Part shown: positions 8,952-15,675 of the stretch, in pieces
Numbering within the stretch: position 1 is the stretch's first letter
Layout: each line of letters starts with the position of its first letter
Virus record (IMG/VR): IMGVR_UViG_3300009537_004357
Location: 1-42,069 of that record
Source: a virus
Length of the DNA stretch: 42,069 nt
Strand: one strand, 5' to 3'
Notes under the pieces: generated by a model
Told to the model about the DNA's origin: nothing
Databases searched by the model: none
The model's input: only the letters and a program-made list of their open reading frames with translations
Made by a program: the position numbers and the translations under genes

Positions 8952-9725
8952 TTACGCCGCTTCTCTTGCCGGGGCCGCCGAATCGAGGCTTGTATTGAAA
9001 AGCACGCCCACCGCGGCCACCTTGTGGAAGGCGTCCATCTCCCGCTTGATCGTGTCCGGGTCCGCGAGCGCCTGGCCGGCCACGCTATACCCGTCGACGG
9101 CGCGGATCAGCTCGTCGTAGAGCCCGACGAGGATCTGGTTACGCGATCGGTAGAGTGTGCGGCCGCTGCGCGAGCCGCCGATGGCCACCGCCTCGGTGGC
9201 CATCGAATTGAACCGCTTCCAGTGCTCGACGGTGGGCGGCTGGAAGTGGTGGGCCAGCTCCCGGTACTGGAGCATCTGGTCGCCGTCTGCGCCCCATTTC
9301 GCATCGAGGAGCACAACATCGAATTCCGGCTCCAGCTCGCCGCCCAGGCTTTCCGATTCACGCACGTCGGTGAGTAGCTCCACCGCTGCCAGACGGTGCG
9401 CGCCCGGGATGCGTTCCTTCCACTGCGGCAGTGTTTCGAGTGCGGCGCCGCCGCGGACTAGGTAGCCCTCAGCGCGGACCGCCGCGGCGCCATAGAGTTC
9501 GAGCGCCGGCGTCGCGCCGTCGAAGCGCTGGGCCTGGTCGTCCTTGCCCACGCGCTCGGTCTCGAAGCGCAGCTTCGAGAAATACCGCTTCCAGTCGTCG
9601 GCGGTGATGCGGCGCAAGATGTGCCGGTAGACGCGGCCCTTGTCGCGGAACACCACCACGCGCTCTGTTCCATCGAGTGGGACCAAATTGTCACTTGCTG
9701 TCTGTTCGTGCTGGTTGCTGTCCAT
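8952..9725 (-). CDS. Tail-assembly-chaperone-position protein
   Basis: A 257-residue soluble protein between the tail tube gene and the tape measure. The ATG at 9725 is preceded by GGAGGGAGTA. It contains ERVVVFRDKGRVYRHILRRI near residue 20, an alpha/beta region and a long helical C-terminal half (EHWKRFNSMATEAVAIGGSRSG in two stretches), and no membrane or export signals. Position is the main evidence for a tail assembly role; the sequence itself is not one I recognise. It ends in TAA with the next ORF continuing in the same frame. Confidence 0.65.
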   Translation of the reverse strand: MDSNQHEQTASDNLVPLDGTERVVVFRDKGRVYRHILRRITADDWKRYFSKLRFETERVGKDDQAQRFDGATPALELYGAAAVRAEGYLVRGGAALETLPQWKERIPGAHRLAAVELLTDVRESESLGGELEPEFDVVLLDAKWGADGDQMLQYRELAHHFQPPTVEHWKRFNSMATEAVAIGGSRSGRTLYRSRNQILVGLYDELIRAVDGYSVAGQALADPDTIKREMDAFHKVAAVGVLFNTSLDSAAPAREAA

Positions 9726-9933
9726 TACTCCCTCCTTCGATTCAGTCTTGCGGAGCGGAAAGCAAGGGCCGCTCGTCTGAATCGCGGGGAGCAAGGCCCG
9801 CGAGGCTTCGCGCAGCGTGCAAGGGCTGCGCTTCTTACAATCCGTCAATCACAAAATCAGCCACTCCGCCAATCTCCAAATCTCTTCCTACGCCGCCACC
9901 ACCCGTTCGGCTTGCGCTCAGGGTCTCCGCGGC
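9726..9933. repeat. Repeat-bearing spacer between tail tube gene and next ORF
   Basis: A 208-bp non-coding gap, the largest inside the tail operon. It contains a GATT-type dispersed repeat (about 9841-9886, with AATCACAAAATCAGCC and CCGCCAATCTCCAAATC, related to 12264-12296 and 38148-38185), a palindromic GC stretch around 9775-9830 and a partial GCGCTCAGGGTC element (9914-9925) resembling 19208-19229. No convincing ORF is seen. It could separate the highly expressed tube gene from its followers. Confidence 0.55.
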
Positions 9934-10926
9934 CTAGGCCGCTACGAGGTACGTGGCCTGGTCGTTGATCACCACCACTTCCGCCAGCTCCAGCGCGGAG
10001 CCCTTGGTCACATCCTGCTCGCCGGCCGTCAGCGTCCATACTTTCTCCAGGCCGTCGAGGCTGGGCTCGGCAATGAACCGCAGGTTCGGGATCTTGATCT
10101 TGAGCTGCGCGTTCGCTCCCGAATTTGTGTTCACCTGCAGCTCCTGGAGCGTGTCGTTCAGGAAGAGCGTCTCGATGTCTTCGGTATCCTTGGCGGCCAC
10201 CACCAGCTGCACACTCACGCGCTGCAGCCCGATCTTGGCGAAGCTCGAATAAAGCCCGCCGCCCGGTGCGCGGTGATGGGTGACTCCGTTCGTGAACGTG
10301 AACGACCAGGACCTCACCCGCTCCTTGATCGAGGCCGCTGAGGACGGTGCGCCGATCAAAATGTCGGTATCGTTCCCGATCAGGTAGACGGGAGTGGCCA
10401 GCGCCGGCAATGTCACCGGGTCGGCAAAGAACTTGCCGGATCCCAACATCTCAAATTGCGCCTGCAGCGGGCCCTTCTCCGCGCCGGAAATCGTCAGGCT
10501 GGAAATCACCATGTCCGCCCACTTCCTCTGGATCCCGGCCAGGTCCTCGGTGTAGACGGTGGTCACCGGGGCAATCCGCGTGGCCTGCTCGAAGGTGAAG
10601 GTGTGCGTATAAGGCCCGCCTCCGGCCGTCGCCACTTTGTGCAGGCAGAACGCCGCGAGCCAGCCGGCCAGGAAGTTGTCCAGGTCGAGGGCGCCGGAGA
10701 GTCCCGTCTCTTCCGAAATCAGCTTCCGCACGGTGGGCCAGGGATGCTGCTTCCCGGAGAGGTTGACGTCCGAGTAGTATTCCTTCCCGTGCCGGGCGAA
10801 GATTCCGCCGTCGAAGCGCGGCCGGTAGAGCATTGCCCCATCGCCGAGCGCCGCCCCGAACGTGGTCTCCTTGTTCGAGCTCAGCAGGATCTCGCGCAGA
10901 TAACTGGGTTGCGATTCGTAGCTCAT
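9934..10926 (-). CDS. Major tail tube protein
   Basis: A 330-residue protein with features of siphoviral tail tube proteins: an N-terminal segment that recognises itself as a monomer to be stacked (SNKETTFGAALGDGAMLYRP), beta-rich two-domain body with PYTHTFTFE, VTTVYTEDLAG, DMVISSLTISGAEKGPLQAQFEM, and a repeat of the pattern in the second half (VRSWSFTFTNGV, RVSVQLVVAAKDTED). GAGGAG lies a few bases upstream of the ATG. It is placed just before the chaperone-position ORFs and the tape measure, the standard order. No sheath gene is present, so the tail should be non-contractile. Confidence 0.85.
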   Translation of the reverse strand: MSYESQPSYLREILLSSNKETTFGAALGDGAMLYRPRFDGGIFARHGKEYYSDVNLSGKQHPWPTVRKLISEETGLSGALDLDNFLAGWLAAFCLHKVATAGGGPYTHTFTFEQATRIAPVTTVYTEDLAGIQRKWADMVISSLTISGAEKGPLQAQFEMLGSGKFFADPVTLPALATPVYLIGNDTDILIGAPSSAASIKERVRSWSFTFTNGVTHHRAPGGGLYSSFAKIGLQRVSVQLVVAAKDTEDIETLFLNDTLQELQVNTNSGANAQLKIKIPNLRFIAEPSLDGLEKVWTLTAGEQDVTKGSALELAEVVVINDQATYLVAA

Positions 10927-10939
10927 GCGTCTCTCCTCA

Positions 10940-10977
10940 TCATCGGTCCGATGGCTCGATGGTCAGATCTTCCGATA
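10940..10977. repeat. CGATGG-type dispersed repeat at a gene 3' end
   Basis: CATCGGTCCGATGGCTCGAT followed by GGTCAGATC and TTCCGATAG. It supplies the last codons and stop of the 79-aa gene and part of the short spacer before the tail tube gene. Confidence 0.75.
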
Positions 10978-11179
10978 GTGCAATCTCAAACACGGCCTGG
11001 CCGTCCCGCCGCTCCCGGCTCAGGATTTCCTTCCACTCCCCGGCGGTCACTGCCTGGCTCTCCCCGGCCACGAAGCAGAATTCGTACTTCCCGCCGCAGA
11101 TCCGCAGCGGCCCGCCCGCTGCGATTTCTTCGCCCTTGGCGCTCAGCTTCACTTCCACGAAGTCATCTCGCTCGCCCAT
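10940..11179 (-). CDS. Small tail-cluster protein, function unknown
   Basis: A 79-residue protein read from the ATG at 11179, which has GGGAGGGA upstream; the frame remains open further upstream but overlaps the gp37-like gene. The body looks like a compact beta domain (FVEVKLSAKGEEI, KYEFCFVAGES, WKEILSRERRDGQAVFEIA). The C-terminal tail LTIEPSDR is the translation of a CGATGG-type dispersed repeat that contains the stop region. It lies directly upstream of the tail tube gene; unknown role. Confidence 0.65.
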   Translation of the reverse strand: MGERDDFVEVKLSAKGEEIAAGGPLRICGGKYEFCFVAGESQAVTAGEWKEILSRERRDGQAVFEIALSEDLTIEPSDR

Positions 11180-11192
11180 TTCGTCCCTCCCG

Positions 11193-11657
11193 TCAGGCCG
11201 CCGCGACCCCGCTGAATTGCGCCACGCTCTCCACCACGATCTGCCGGCCATACCAGGTGCCCTTCTCGTCGAACTGCCAGAGGTCGGCGCGCCCCAGGCT
11301 GACGATGGGCCTCTGGCTCGATCCCGGCAGCACGATTCGCGCGCCGGCCAGGATGTCGTCGCAATCGTTTAGCAGCTTGTGCCCCGCGCGCCGCTCATCT
11401 TCCGAGCCGCGGAGGTTCGACGTGCCCACAAGCACCGTGAAGACGATCCCCGATTGATAGGTCAGCCGCAGGTGATCCCGCCGCGGGTCCAATACTTCTC
11501 CGGTGAAGAGCAGAAGCACGGCAGGCGGCTGGACGATCACGTCGAGCGTGTCGTCCAGGTCGCCGGCGGTCAGCGCCTTCACCGTCTGCACGTTCTTGAG
11601 CTTCTTCTTCAGAAGCGCGCGCAGCGCCGCTTCTACCTCGTCGACTCTCGTTCCCAT
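11193..11657 (-). CDS. Gp37-like (DUF1834) head-tail / tail terminator protein
   Basis: A 154-residue protein resembling Mu gp37-type DUF1834 proteins: N-terminal helix (MGTRVDEVEAALRALLKKKL), then a beta-alpha body with VLLLFTGEVLDPRRDHLRLT, a YQSGIVFTVLVGTSNLRGSE strand and helix, and AGHKLLNDCDDILAG. In Mu-like phages this gene follows the gp36 and G-type genes, as here, and contributes to tail completion. The spacer upstream carries a REP-like palindrome. Confidence 0.8.
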   Translation of the reverse strand: MGTRVDEVEAALRALLKKKLKNVQTVKALTAGDLDDTLDVIVQPPAVLLLFTGEVLDPRRDHLRLTYQSGIVFTVLVGTSNLRGSEDERRAGHKLLNDCDDILAGARIVLPGSSQRPIVSLGRADLWQFDEKGTWYGRQIVVESVAQFSGVAAA

Positions 11658-11661
11658 TCTT

Positions 11662-11697
11662 TGGAGTGCGGCGGCTTGACGCCGCTTTGCCTTTCTA
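11662..11697. repeat. REP-like palindrome, copy 1
   Basis: TGGAGTGCGGCGGCTTGACG followed by CCGCTTTGCCTTTCTA. The arms GCGGCG and CGCCGC form a hairpin around CTTGA. It lies between the gp37-like gene and the G-like gene and includes the stop codon of the latter. A second GC palindrome CGCCGCTCCGGCGGCG (11699-11714) abuts it and encodes the last residues of the G-like protein. Confidence 0.9.
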
Positions 11698-12246
11698 CGC
11701 CGCTCCGGCGGCGTTTACCTGGCCCTGGATAATCTCCTCCGCCTGCTTGGCGCCCTCGATCTCAGCAAATTCCGGCGAAGGCAGGAATGGGCGCGCCGGC
11801 AGATGCATCCGGCGCGAATGCGCCGTCACCAGCGCGATGCCGCCGAGCTTCCGGTTCTTCCCGCGGCCGCGCGAGGGAATCGCACGCCGATGCGCCGGCA
11901 CGGCCACGGTCCCGCTGAAGCCGTACTGGTGCGCGGCGGCATAGGGCAGGTTCGAGCCCACGAACGCGGTGTCGCCTTCGACGCCCCTGATGATGCTCCG
12001 CACCAGATCGCCGCGGAGCTGCAGCATCGTCTTGCCCGGCCGCCGCTTCGCTTTCCAGGCCGCATACCGCGCACTGAGCGCCGGCCAGGGCGCGCCCTCG
12101 GGCGTGCCCTGCTTGCCGAAAGATTCCCGGGTCACCAGGAAGAGCCACTCCGCCAGGCCGGCCAGGATGGCGGGCTTCAGCCGCTCGCGCAGCAGCCCGA
12201 ACTTCCTGCGCACATCTTCCCAGTCGACCGTGATCTTCACCGGCAT
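11695..12246 (-). CDS. Mu G-like virion morphogenesis / tail completion protein
   Basis: A 183-residue protein of the phage virion morphogenesis family (Mu gpG, P2 gpS type). Signature stretches: LFLVTRESFGKQGTPEG, PWPALSARYAAWKAK, LQLRGDLVRSI, SNLPYAAAHQYGFSG, and a C-terminal RPFLPSPEF, all usual in this family. The ATG at 12246 (MPVKITVDW) is preferred; an upstream ATG at 12267 adds seven residues and lies in a repeat-bearing spacer. It sits between gp36-like and gp37-like genes, the expected order at the head-tail joint. The last codons are made by palindromic repeat sequence. Confidence 0.88.
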   Translation of the reverse strand: MPVKITVDWEDVRRKFGLLRERLKPAILAGLAEWLFLVTRESFGKQGTPEGAPWPALSARYAAWKAKRRPGKTMLQLRGDLVRSIIRGVEGDTAFVGSNLPYAAAHQYGFSGTVAVPAHRRAIPSRGRGKNRKLGGIALVTAHSRRMHLPARPFLPSPEFAEIEGAKQAEEIIQGQVNAAGAA

Positions 12247-12263
12247 TTCTCTGCCCCAGCCGG

Positions 12264-12296
12264 CCAATCAGGAAATCCGCCAATCAGAAAATGTCT
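12264..12296. repeat. GATT-type dispersed repeat
   Basis: In the minus sense: TTTCTGATTGGCGGATTTCC then TGATTGGCC. It has the same ATTGGCGGATT unit as 38148-38185 and the degenerate copy at about 9841-9886, and it occupies the spacer just upstream of the G-like gene. Confidence 0.65.
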
Positions 12297-12312
12297 CAAT
12301 TCTTCCTTCACT

Positions 12313-12422
12313 ACCACTCCCCGATCTTGTTGTCGTCGCTCATGGCCGCTTCGGCCATCCCTCGCGCGGTTCCGCAGCGCGAGAACATGAATCGCTCACC
12401 ACTCCCCGATCTTGTTATCGTC
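12313..12422. repeat. 85-bp-spaced direct repeat duplicating a gene 3' end
   Basis: A 25-bp sequence beginning ACCACTCCCCGATCTTGTT occurs at 12313-12337 and at 12398-12422 with one difference. On the minus strand both read DDNKIGEW followed by a stop: the second is the true end of the gp36-like gene and the first forms a mini frame, MSDDNKIGEW. Between them lie two hairpins, ATGGCCG-CTT-CGGCCAT (12342-12358) and CTCGCGC-GGTTCCGCA-GCGCGAG (12361-12383). The arrangement looks like an inserted hairpin element flanked by duplicated target, or a local slip duplication. Confidence 0.8.
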
Positions 12423-12824
12423 AAAAACATCAGGACTGCTCTCATGGTCCTTCGTGGCCGCACCGGTCCCGCTCGTTTGCGTCTTCCCGGGCTGATCCAG
12501 GCTCACTTTCCCGGTTGAGACATCGCGCAGGAACGAAATCGCCCGGTCGTAAATGGTTTGCAATTCCTCCGGCACTCTTCGGCGGCGCGCGAAGAGGTAA
12601 TAGACGGCCAGATCGAGAGCCAAGCCTTTGATCTGCTCGCTCACCACCAGCGGCAGCGCGTAGATCGTCCCCGCGTAGGAATCCAGAGTCGCGCCGGCCC
12701 GATCAATGGCCGCCGTGACCACGTCGGCATTCACTTCGCCGGCGCCGTCGTCGTCGGTCAGCTCGATCAGCTCCTTCTCGCTGAGCCGCGCCGGAACCAG
12801 GTCGTCTTGTGCGATGTAAGGCAT
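12396..12824 (-). CDS. Gp36-like (DUF1320) head-completion protein
   Basis: A 142-residue DUF1320/Mu gp36-type protein. Matching features are the opening MPYIAQDDLVPARLSEKELI, VVTAAIDRAGATLDSYAG, YALPL, and the helical LALDLAVYYLFARRRRVPEE, all standard in the family, whose members join the capsid to the tail. The C-terminus ends DVFDDNKIGEW, which is duplicated 85 bp downstream. The upstream spacer holds the elaborate nested palindrome at 12828-12904. Confidence 0.9.
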   Translation of the reverse strand: MPYIAQDDLVPARLSEKELIELTDDDGAGEVNADVVTAAIDRAGATLDSYAGTIYALPLVVSEQIKGLALDLAVYYLFARRRRVPEELQTIYDRAISFLRDVSTGKVSLDQPGKTQTSGTGAATKDHESSPDVFDDNKIGEW

Positions 12825-12827
12825 TAT

Positions 12828-12904
12828 GGAGTGCGGCGGTCCGGTTTTCGGACTCCGGTGGAGTCCACCGGACTCCCGAAACCGGAGCTAGACGCCGCTT
12901 TGCC
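12828..12904. repeat. REP-like palindrome, copy 2, with a nested palindrome inside
   Basis: The usual REP arms GGAGTGCGGCGG (12828-12839) and GACGCCGCTTTGCC (12891-12904) are pushed apart by about 50 bp that is itself a long inverted repeat: CCGGTTTTCGG against CCGAAACCGG, and inside it ACTCCGGTGG-AGT-CCACCGGACT. The whole can fold into one long hairpin. It lies between the gp36-like gene and the 74-aa gene. Confidence 0.9.
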
Positions 12905-12905
12905 T

Positions 12906-13130
12906 TTATTTCTTCTCTCCCGCCTTCTCCTGGCCGCCTTCCTTCTGCTTCTCGCCCTGCTCGGGCGGTTTCGGTGGTGCGGGCGGCTTCGGGGCCGCTT
13001 TCTCTTCTTCTGGCGCCGCGATGGCCCAGGGCATGGCTTCCGCGTCTCTCTTCGAGAGATCGATCGAATCGCCGGGCTCGTACGTCTTCCCGTTCATCTT
13101 GATCTGCGTTTTCACCTGGAACTTCGCCAT
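12906..13130 (-). CDS. Small beta-barrel-like phage protein with Pro/Lys tail
   Basis: A 74-residue protein. The first half, FQVKTQIKMNGKTYEPGDSI and DLSKRDAEAMPWA, matches a common type of small phage protein with an SH3-like fold placed between capsid and gp36-type genes. The second half is a low-complexity Pro, Lys and Glu tail (KPPAPPKPPEQGEK). ATG at 13130 has AGGAGAAATC upstream. Possible role in head completion or capsid surface; uncertain. Confidence 0.75.
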   Translation of the reverse strand: MAKFQVKTQIKMNGKTYEPGDSIDLSKRDAEAMPWAIAAPEEEKAAPKPPAPPKPPEQGEKQKEGGQEKAGEKK

Positions 13131-13151
13131 GATTTCTCCTTTCCGAGCCAA

Positions 13152-13197
13152 GGCTCAGGAGAAGGGGCCCGCCGCAGCAGGCCCTATCCTCTGAGCC
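13152..13197. promoter_or_regulatory. Hairpin between secreted-protein gene and 74-aa gene
   Basis: GGCTCAG (13152-13158) pairs with CTGAGCC (13191-13197), enclosing a second stem GGGCC/GGCCC (13165-13169 with 13180-13184). This is a two-part hairpin without a clear T-run. It may be an mRNA-stabilising or attenuating structure in the head operon. Confidence 0.5.
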
Positions 13198-13202
13198 CTG
13201 CG

Positions 13203-14093
13203 TCAGTTCGTCAGCAGCCGCGCCCCGGTTGACGTGCCATCCGTGATCACACAGACCGCTACGTTGGCCGGTGCGAGAATACCCAACGGGATGATCCCGA
13301 TGGGCGGGTTCGTGATGGGCCCCAGGATGGTGGTCGTCCCCGTGCCGCAATTCGTCCCCGTGCCATAGCGGACCGTGACCGTGCCCGTGCCACCCGCCGA
13401 CTTTTCAACGAGGATGGCGCGGATGTACGTCTGGTCGCCGCCGGAGGTTGCCGCCACCACTTCGGTAAGGGTCGCCGCGGCCACCGCCGCAGAGAGCGTC
13501 GAAAGCTGGCCGATCTGAAGCACGCCGGCGCCCAGCGCGCCGACGCCTTCATTCAAGTAAGCGGCATCAACCCCTGAACCGTTAGCAAGCTTTGTGGGCC
13601 AGGGGTCGGAGCTGTCGGCGGCTGCGCCGCCCTGCGTGACTTCGCTGATCGTGGTGTTGAACGTCTGCCCGATGCTGTTCGTAAGGGTGACGTACACCGT
13701 GACCGTGGGCGAAGAGCCGCCGGTGAGCGCCGTCAACTCCATATTGAAGTAATTATCGATGCCCGCGATCGACTTGTTCACCGCCGAGGTGCAGGTGATC
13801 GAGGCGTTCGCATCGTCGGCAACGATGGTGGCCAACGCCGCGGTGGGCCCCGTATAGAACTTCACCGTGCAACCCGAGGGCGAGCCGGTAGGCACCACGC
13901 GGATCAGGGCGCTCGTGAAATTAAGCGCCGGATTCCCTGAACTCCAGAAGAGCCCCGTGGTCGAGCGCGTCACCCCGGCATAGGAGTACTTCACGTTCAC
14001 GATCGGCGTCCGCGATTGCGCCGCCACCGGAGCCGCTGCCAGCAAGGCGAGCGGCACCAGCAGCAACGCGGCAAGCAGTTTCTCCTTTACCAT
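13203..14093 (-). CDS. Secreted protein of unknown function inside the head operon
   Basis: A 296-residue protein with a clear Sec signal peptide: MVKEKLLAALLLVPLALLAA then PVAAQS, with probable cleavage after AAQ or VAA. The mature part is beta-rich with Thr, Ser and Gly (ATIVADDANASITCTSA, FNMELTALTGGSSPTVTVYV, then an Ala-rich helix ALGAGVLQIGQLSTLSAAV, then GTGTVTVRYGTGTNCGTG). It carries few cysteines, possibly disulphide-bonded. It lies between the major capsid gene and the head-completion genes with a strong GGAGAAGGAAGAA leader, so it is expressed with structural genes. I do not recognise the family. An envelope or periplasmic role during late infection, or a decoration protein with a misleading signal, are both possible. 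Confidence 0.8.
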   Translation of the reverse strand: MVKEKLLAALLLVPLALLAAAPVAAQSRTPIVNVKYSYAGVTRSTTGLFWSSGNPALNFTSALIRVVPTGSPSGCTVKFYTGPTAALATIVADDANASITCTSAVNKSIAGIDNYFNMELTALTGGSSPTVTVYVTLTNSIGQTFNTTISEVTQGGAAADSSDPWPTKLANGSGVDAAYLNEGVGALGAGVLQIGQLSTLSAAVAAATLTEVVAATSGGDQTYIRAILVEKSAGGTGTVTVRYGTGTNCGTGTTTILGPITNPPIGIIPLGILAPANVAVCVITDGTSTGARLLTN

Positions 14094-14120
14094 TTCTTCC
14101 TTCTCCTTCTCCCCGGTTTT

Positions 14121-14137
14121 AGCCGCCGGAGCCGGCT
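14121..14137. promoter_or_regulatory. Short hairpin between capsid and secreted-protein genes
   Basis: AGCCG and CGGCT arms enclose CCGGAGC in the 60-bp gap after the capsid gene. It is weak alone, but is one of several hairpins in the head-operon gaps (13152-13197, 15158-15188, 15621-15665). Confidence 0.3.
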
Positions 14138-14153
14138 TCTGCCGCGCCGCCGC

Positions 14154-15092
14154 TTAGGCGACCGCGTTTTTGACCAAGTAGAGGGTCTGCACCGCCGTGA
14201 TCTTCTGGTGGTAGTAGTCGTCCGCGCCGACGATGTCGGACTTGGCGGTCGGATTCGGGTGGCGCGCCTTCACCACGCCGATGCCGCTGCTCGTGCCCGG
14301 CGCCGCGCTCCAGCGGAACGTCTTCACGCCGCTCACGTCCATCCGCCCGGCCGCCCGGTTGCGGTAGCCGATGATGGCGTGTTTGCCCCAGACAAAGCCG
14401 GGGACGCCGGCCGCCACTTCCACCGCGCGGCCCACCAGGAATTCCTCGACGCCGAACACGGCGGCCAGATCCTGCTCGTTCAGCCGGCCGCGCTGCACGT
14501 ATTTGAAGAGTTCCTTGATTTCCCTGTTCTGGATCAGCTTAGTGAAGACCGCCTCGCCGACGGCCATGAAGTTCGGCGCCACGCCGGACTCACGGATCTT
14601 CGACTTGCCGGTTTCCACCACGCCGATGGGGTCGGAGTTCAGCAGATCACTCCACTGATCGCCCCCGGCCAGCGTGATGTTGTTCGTCACCTGAGCGGTA
14701 TCGGTCAGCATGGTGGCCAGCTCCTTCTCCCGCTGGAGGAGGATCTTTTCCATCATGGTTTGCACGGCATCCTGCTCGATGTCGCCCGCCTCCGCGTAGC
14801 CCGGGCGGTCCTCGTCGGCGATGTTCGCGGCGAGCGCGTGGCTCCGGCAGAAATAGCTGTCGGTCGAGAGCGCGATGCGGATGGCCTCGGCCGGGGCGCC
14901 GGTGGCGCGGAGTTGCTGCTCGGTCAACTCCTGGCCCTCACGCCCATAGATGTAATACTTGTCCGATTGCCGGCCCACCAGAACGGCGGGCGCGATGCGG
15001 TCCGCGATCAGCTCATTATTGCTGAACTTCTTCGCGAAATTCGTCAACGCCGCGTCGAGGTGTCCGACAAGGGGAGCTGCAGAAGATCCCAT
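14154..15092 (-). CDS. Major capsid protein
   Basis: A 312-residue capsid-type protein: a short N-terminal helix (HLDAALTNFAKKFSNNELIA), a segment YGREGQELTEQQLRATGAPA, a long spine-like helix region (DIEQDAVQTMMEKILLQREKE split in two), then TLAGGDQWSDLLNSDPIGVV, a pattern common in HK97-fold capsids of Mu-like siphophages, and MAVGEAVFTKLIQNREIKELF. The C-terminus DYYHQKITAVQTLYLVKNAVA is the expected closing beta strand. GGAGGAAAACGAA precedes ATG. It follows the decoration gene and the protease/scaffold gene, the usual order. Confidence 0.9.
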   Translation of the reverse strand: MGSSAAPLVGHLDAALTNFAKKFSNNELIADRIAPAVLVGRQSDKYYIYGREGQELTEQQLRATGAPAEAIRIALSTDSYFCRSHALAANIADEDRPGYAEAGDIEQDAVQTMMEKILLQREKELATMLTDTAQVTNNITLAGGDQWSDLLNSDPIGVVETGKSKIRESGVAPNFMAVGEAVFTKLIQNREIKELFKYVQRGRLNEQDLAAVFGVEEFLVGRAVEVAAGVPGFVWGKHAIIGYRNRAAGRMDVSGVKTFRWSAAPGTSSGIGVVKARHPNPTAKSDIVGADDYYHQKITAVQTLYLVKNAVA

Positions 15093-15157
15093 TTCGTTTT
15101 CCTCCTGCCGTCTGCCCGATGGGGCGGCCGGCTATTCATTTCAGCGGTCCTTGCCGG

Positions 15158-15188
15158 CCCCGGCCGCCCCGCTGTGCGGCGGCCGGGG
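15158..15188. promoter_or_regulatory. 11-bp all-GC hairpin between decoration and capsid genes
   Basis: CCCCGGCCGCC (15158-15168) pairs perfectly with GGCGGCCGGGG (15178-15188) around a 9-nt loop. There is no T-run on the minus-strand side. This is the strongest hairpin of the head operon, placed 66 nt before the capsid ATG. It may block 3' decay of the upstream message or set a processing point that gives the capsid gene its own stable transcript (inference). Confidence 0.6.
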
Positions 15189-15199
15189 GAAAGAGGTGG

Positions 15200-15601
15200 C
15201 TAGTAGCGGCTGGCGCCGCGGAAGTTCAATACGAACTCGTCCCCGTCGGCCGCGGCCGGGCTCACGGCCTCGCCGTAGATCCCGTCATTGTCCGTGGTCG
15301 TCGGGGTGCCCTTGCCGTTCGCGTCGGCCGTCTTGATCTGGTCACCGGCGGCGACGACATCGTCGGCGATGTGGATGCATTCGCCGTCGACACAGACGGC
15401 GACCGGGGCGTCCTCAGCCGCGTCTTCCACCACGATCCCGCGGACCTTCAGGTTCCCTGTGGCCACCGATCCCGGTGCCTTCACCTGGTTGTCGGCCGTG
15501 CCCTGGACCACCGCCATCCCGCGGGTGAGGGCTCCACCCTCCGCGAGGAAGGTCCGGATCTCGGGAATCCCCGAAAGGCCCCTGGTTGCTTTTGCTCCCA
15601 T
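15200..15601 (-). CDS. Capsid decoration / DUF2190-like protein
   Basis: A 133-residue beta-rich protein resembling the DUF2190 family and related head decoration proteins: FLAEGGALTRGMAVVQGTAD, LKVRGIVVEDAAEDAPVAVC, VAAGDQIKTADANGKGTP and a C-terminus EFVLNFRGASRY. These proteins sit between protease and capsid genes in many siphophages and stud the capsid surface. AGGAGA lies upstream of the ATG. No export signal. Confidence 0.8.
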   Translation of the reverse strand: MGAKATRGLSGIPEIRTFLAEGGALTRGMAVVQGTADNQVKAPGSVATGNLKVRGIVVEDAAEDAPVAVCVDGECIHIADDVVAAGDQIKTADANGKGTPTTTDNDGIYGEAVSPAAADGDEFVLNFRGASRY

Positions 15602-15620
15602 CTTCGTTGTCTCCTTTTCT

Positions 15621-15665
15621 CCCGGCCTCGCCGGGGATTCTGATCAAAGCCCCGACGATTCGGGG
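15621..15665. promoter_or_regulatory. Two hairpins between protease/scaffold and decoration genes
   Basis: CCCGGC-CTC-GCCGGG (15621-15635) and CCCCGA-CGAT-TCGGGG (15650-15665), both 6-bp stems, lie in the 74-bp spacer. The first ends just before the AGGAGA site of the decoration gene. They may tune relative expression of scaffold and decoration proteins. Confidence 0.45.
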
Positions 15666-15675
15666 GAAGAGTGTT

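Noticed and set aside
14016-15203. 395-codon plus-strand frame over the capsid gene
   Set aside because: Antisense of the major capsid protein; no ribosome site.
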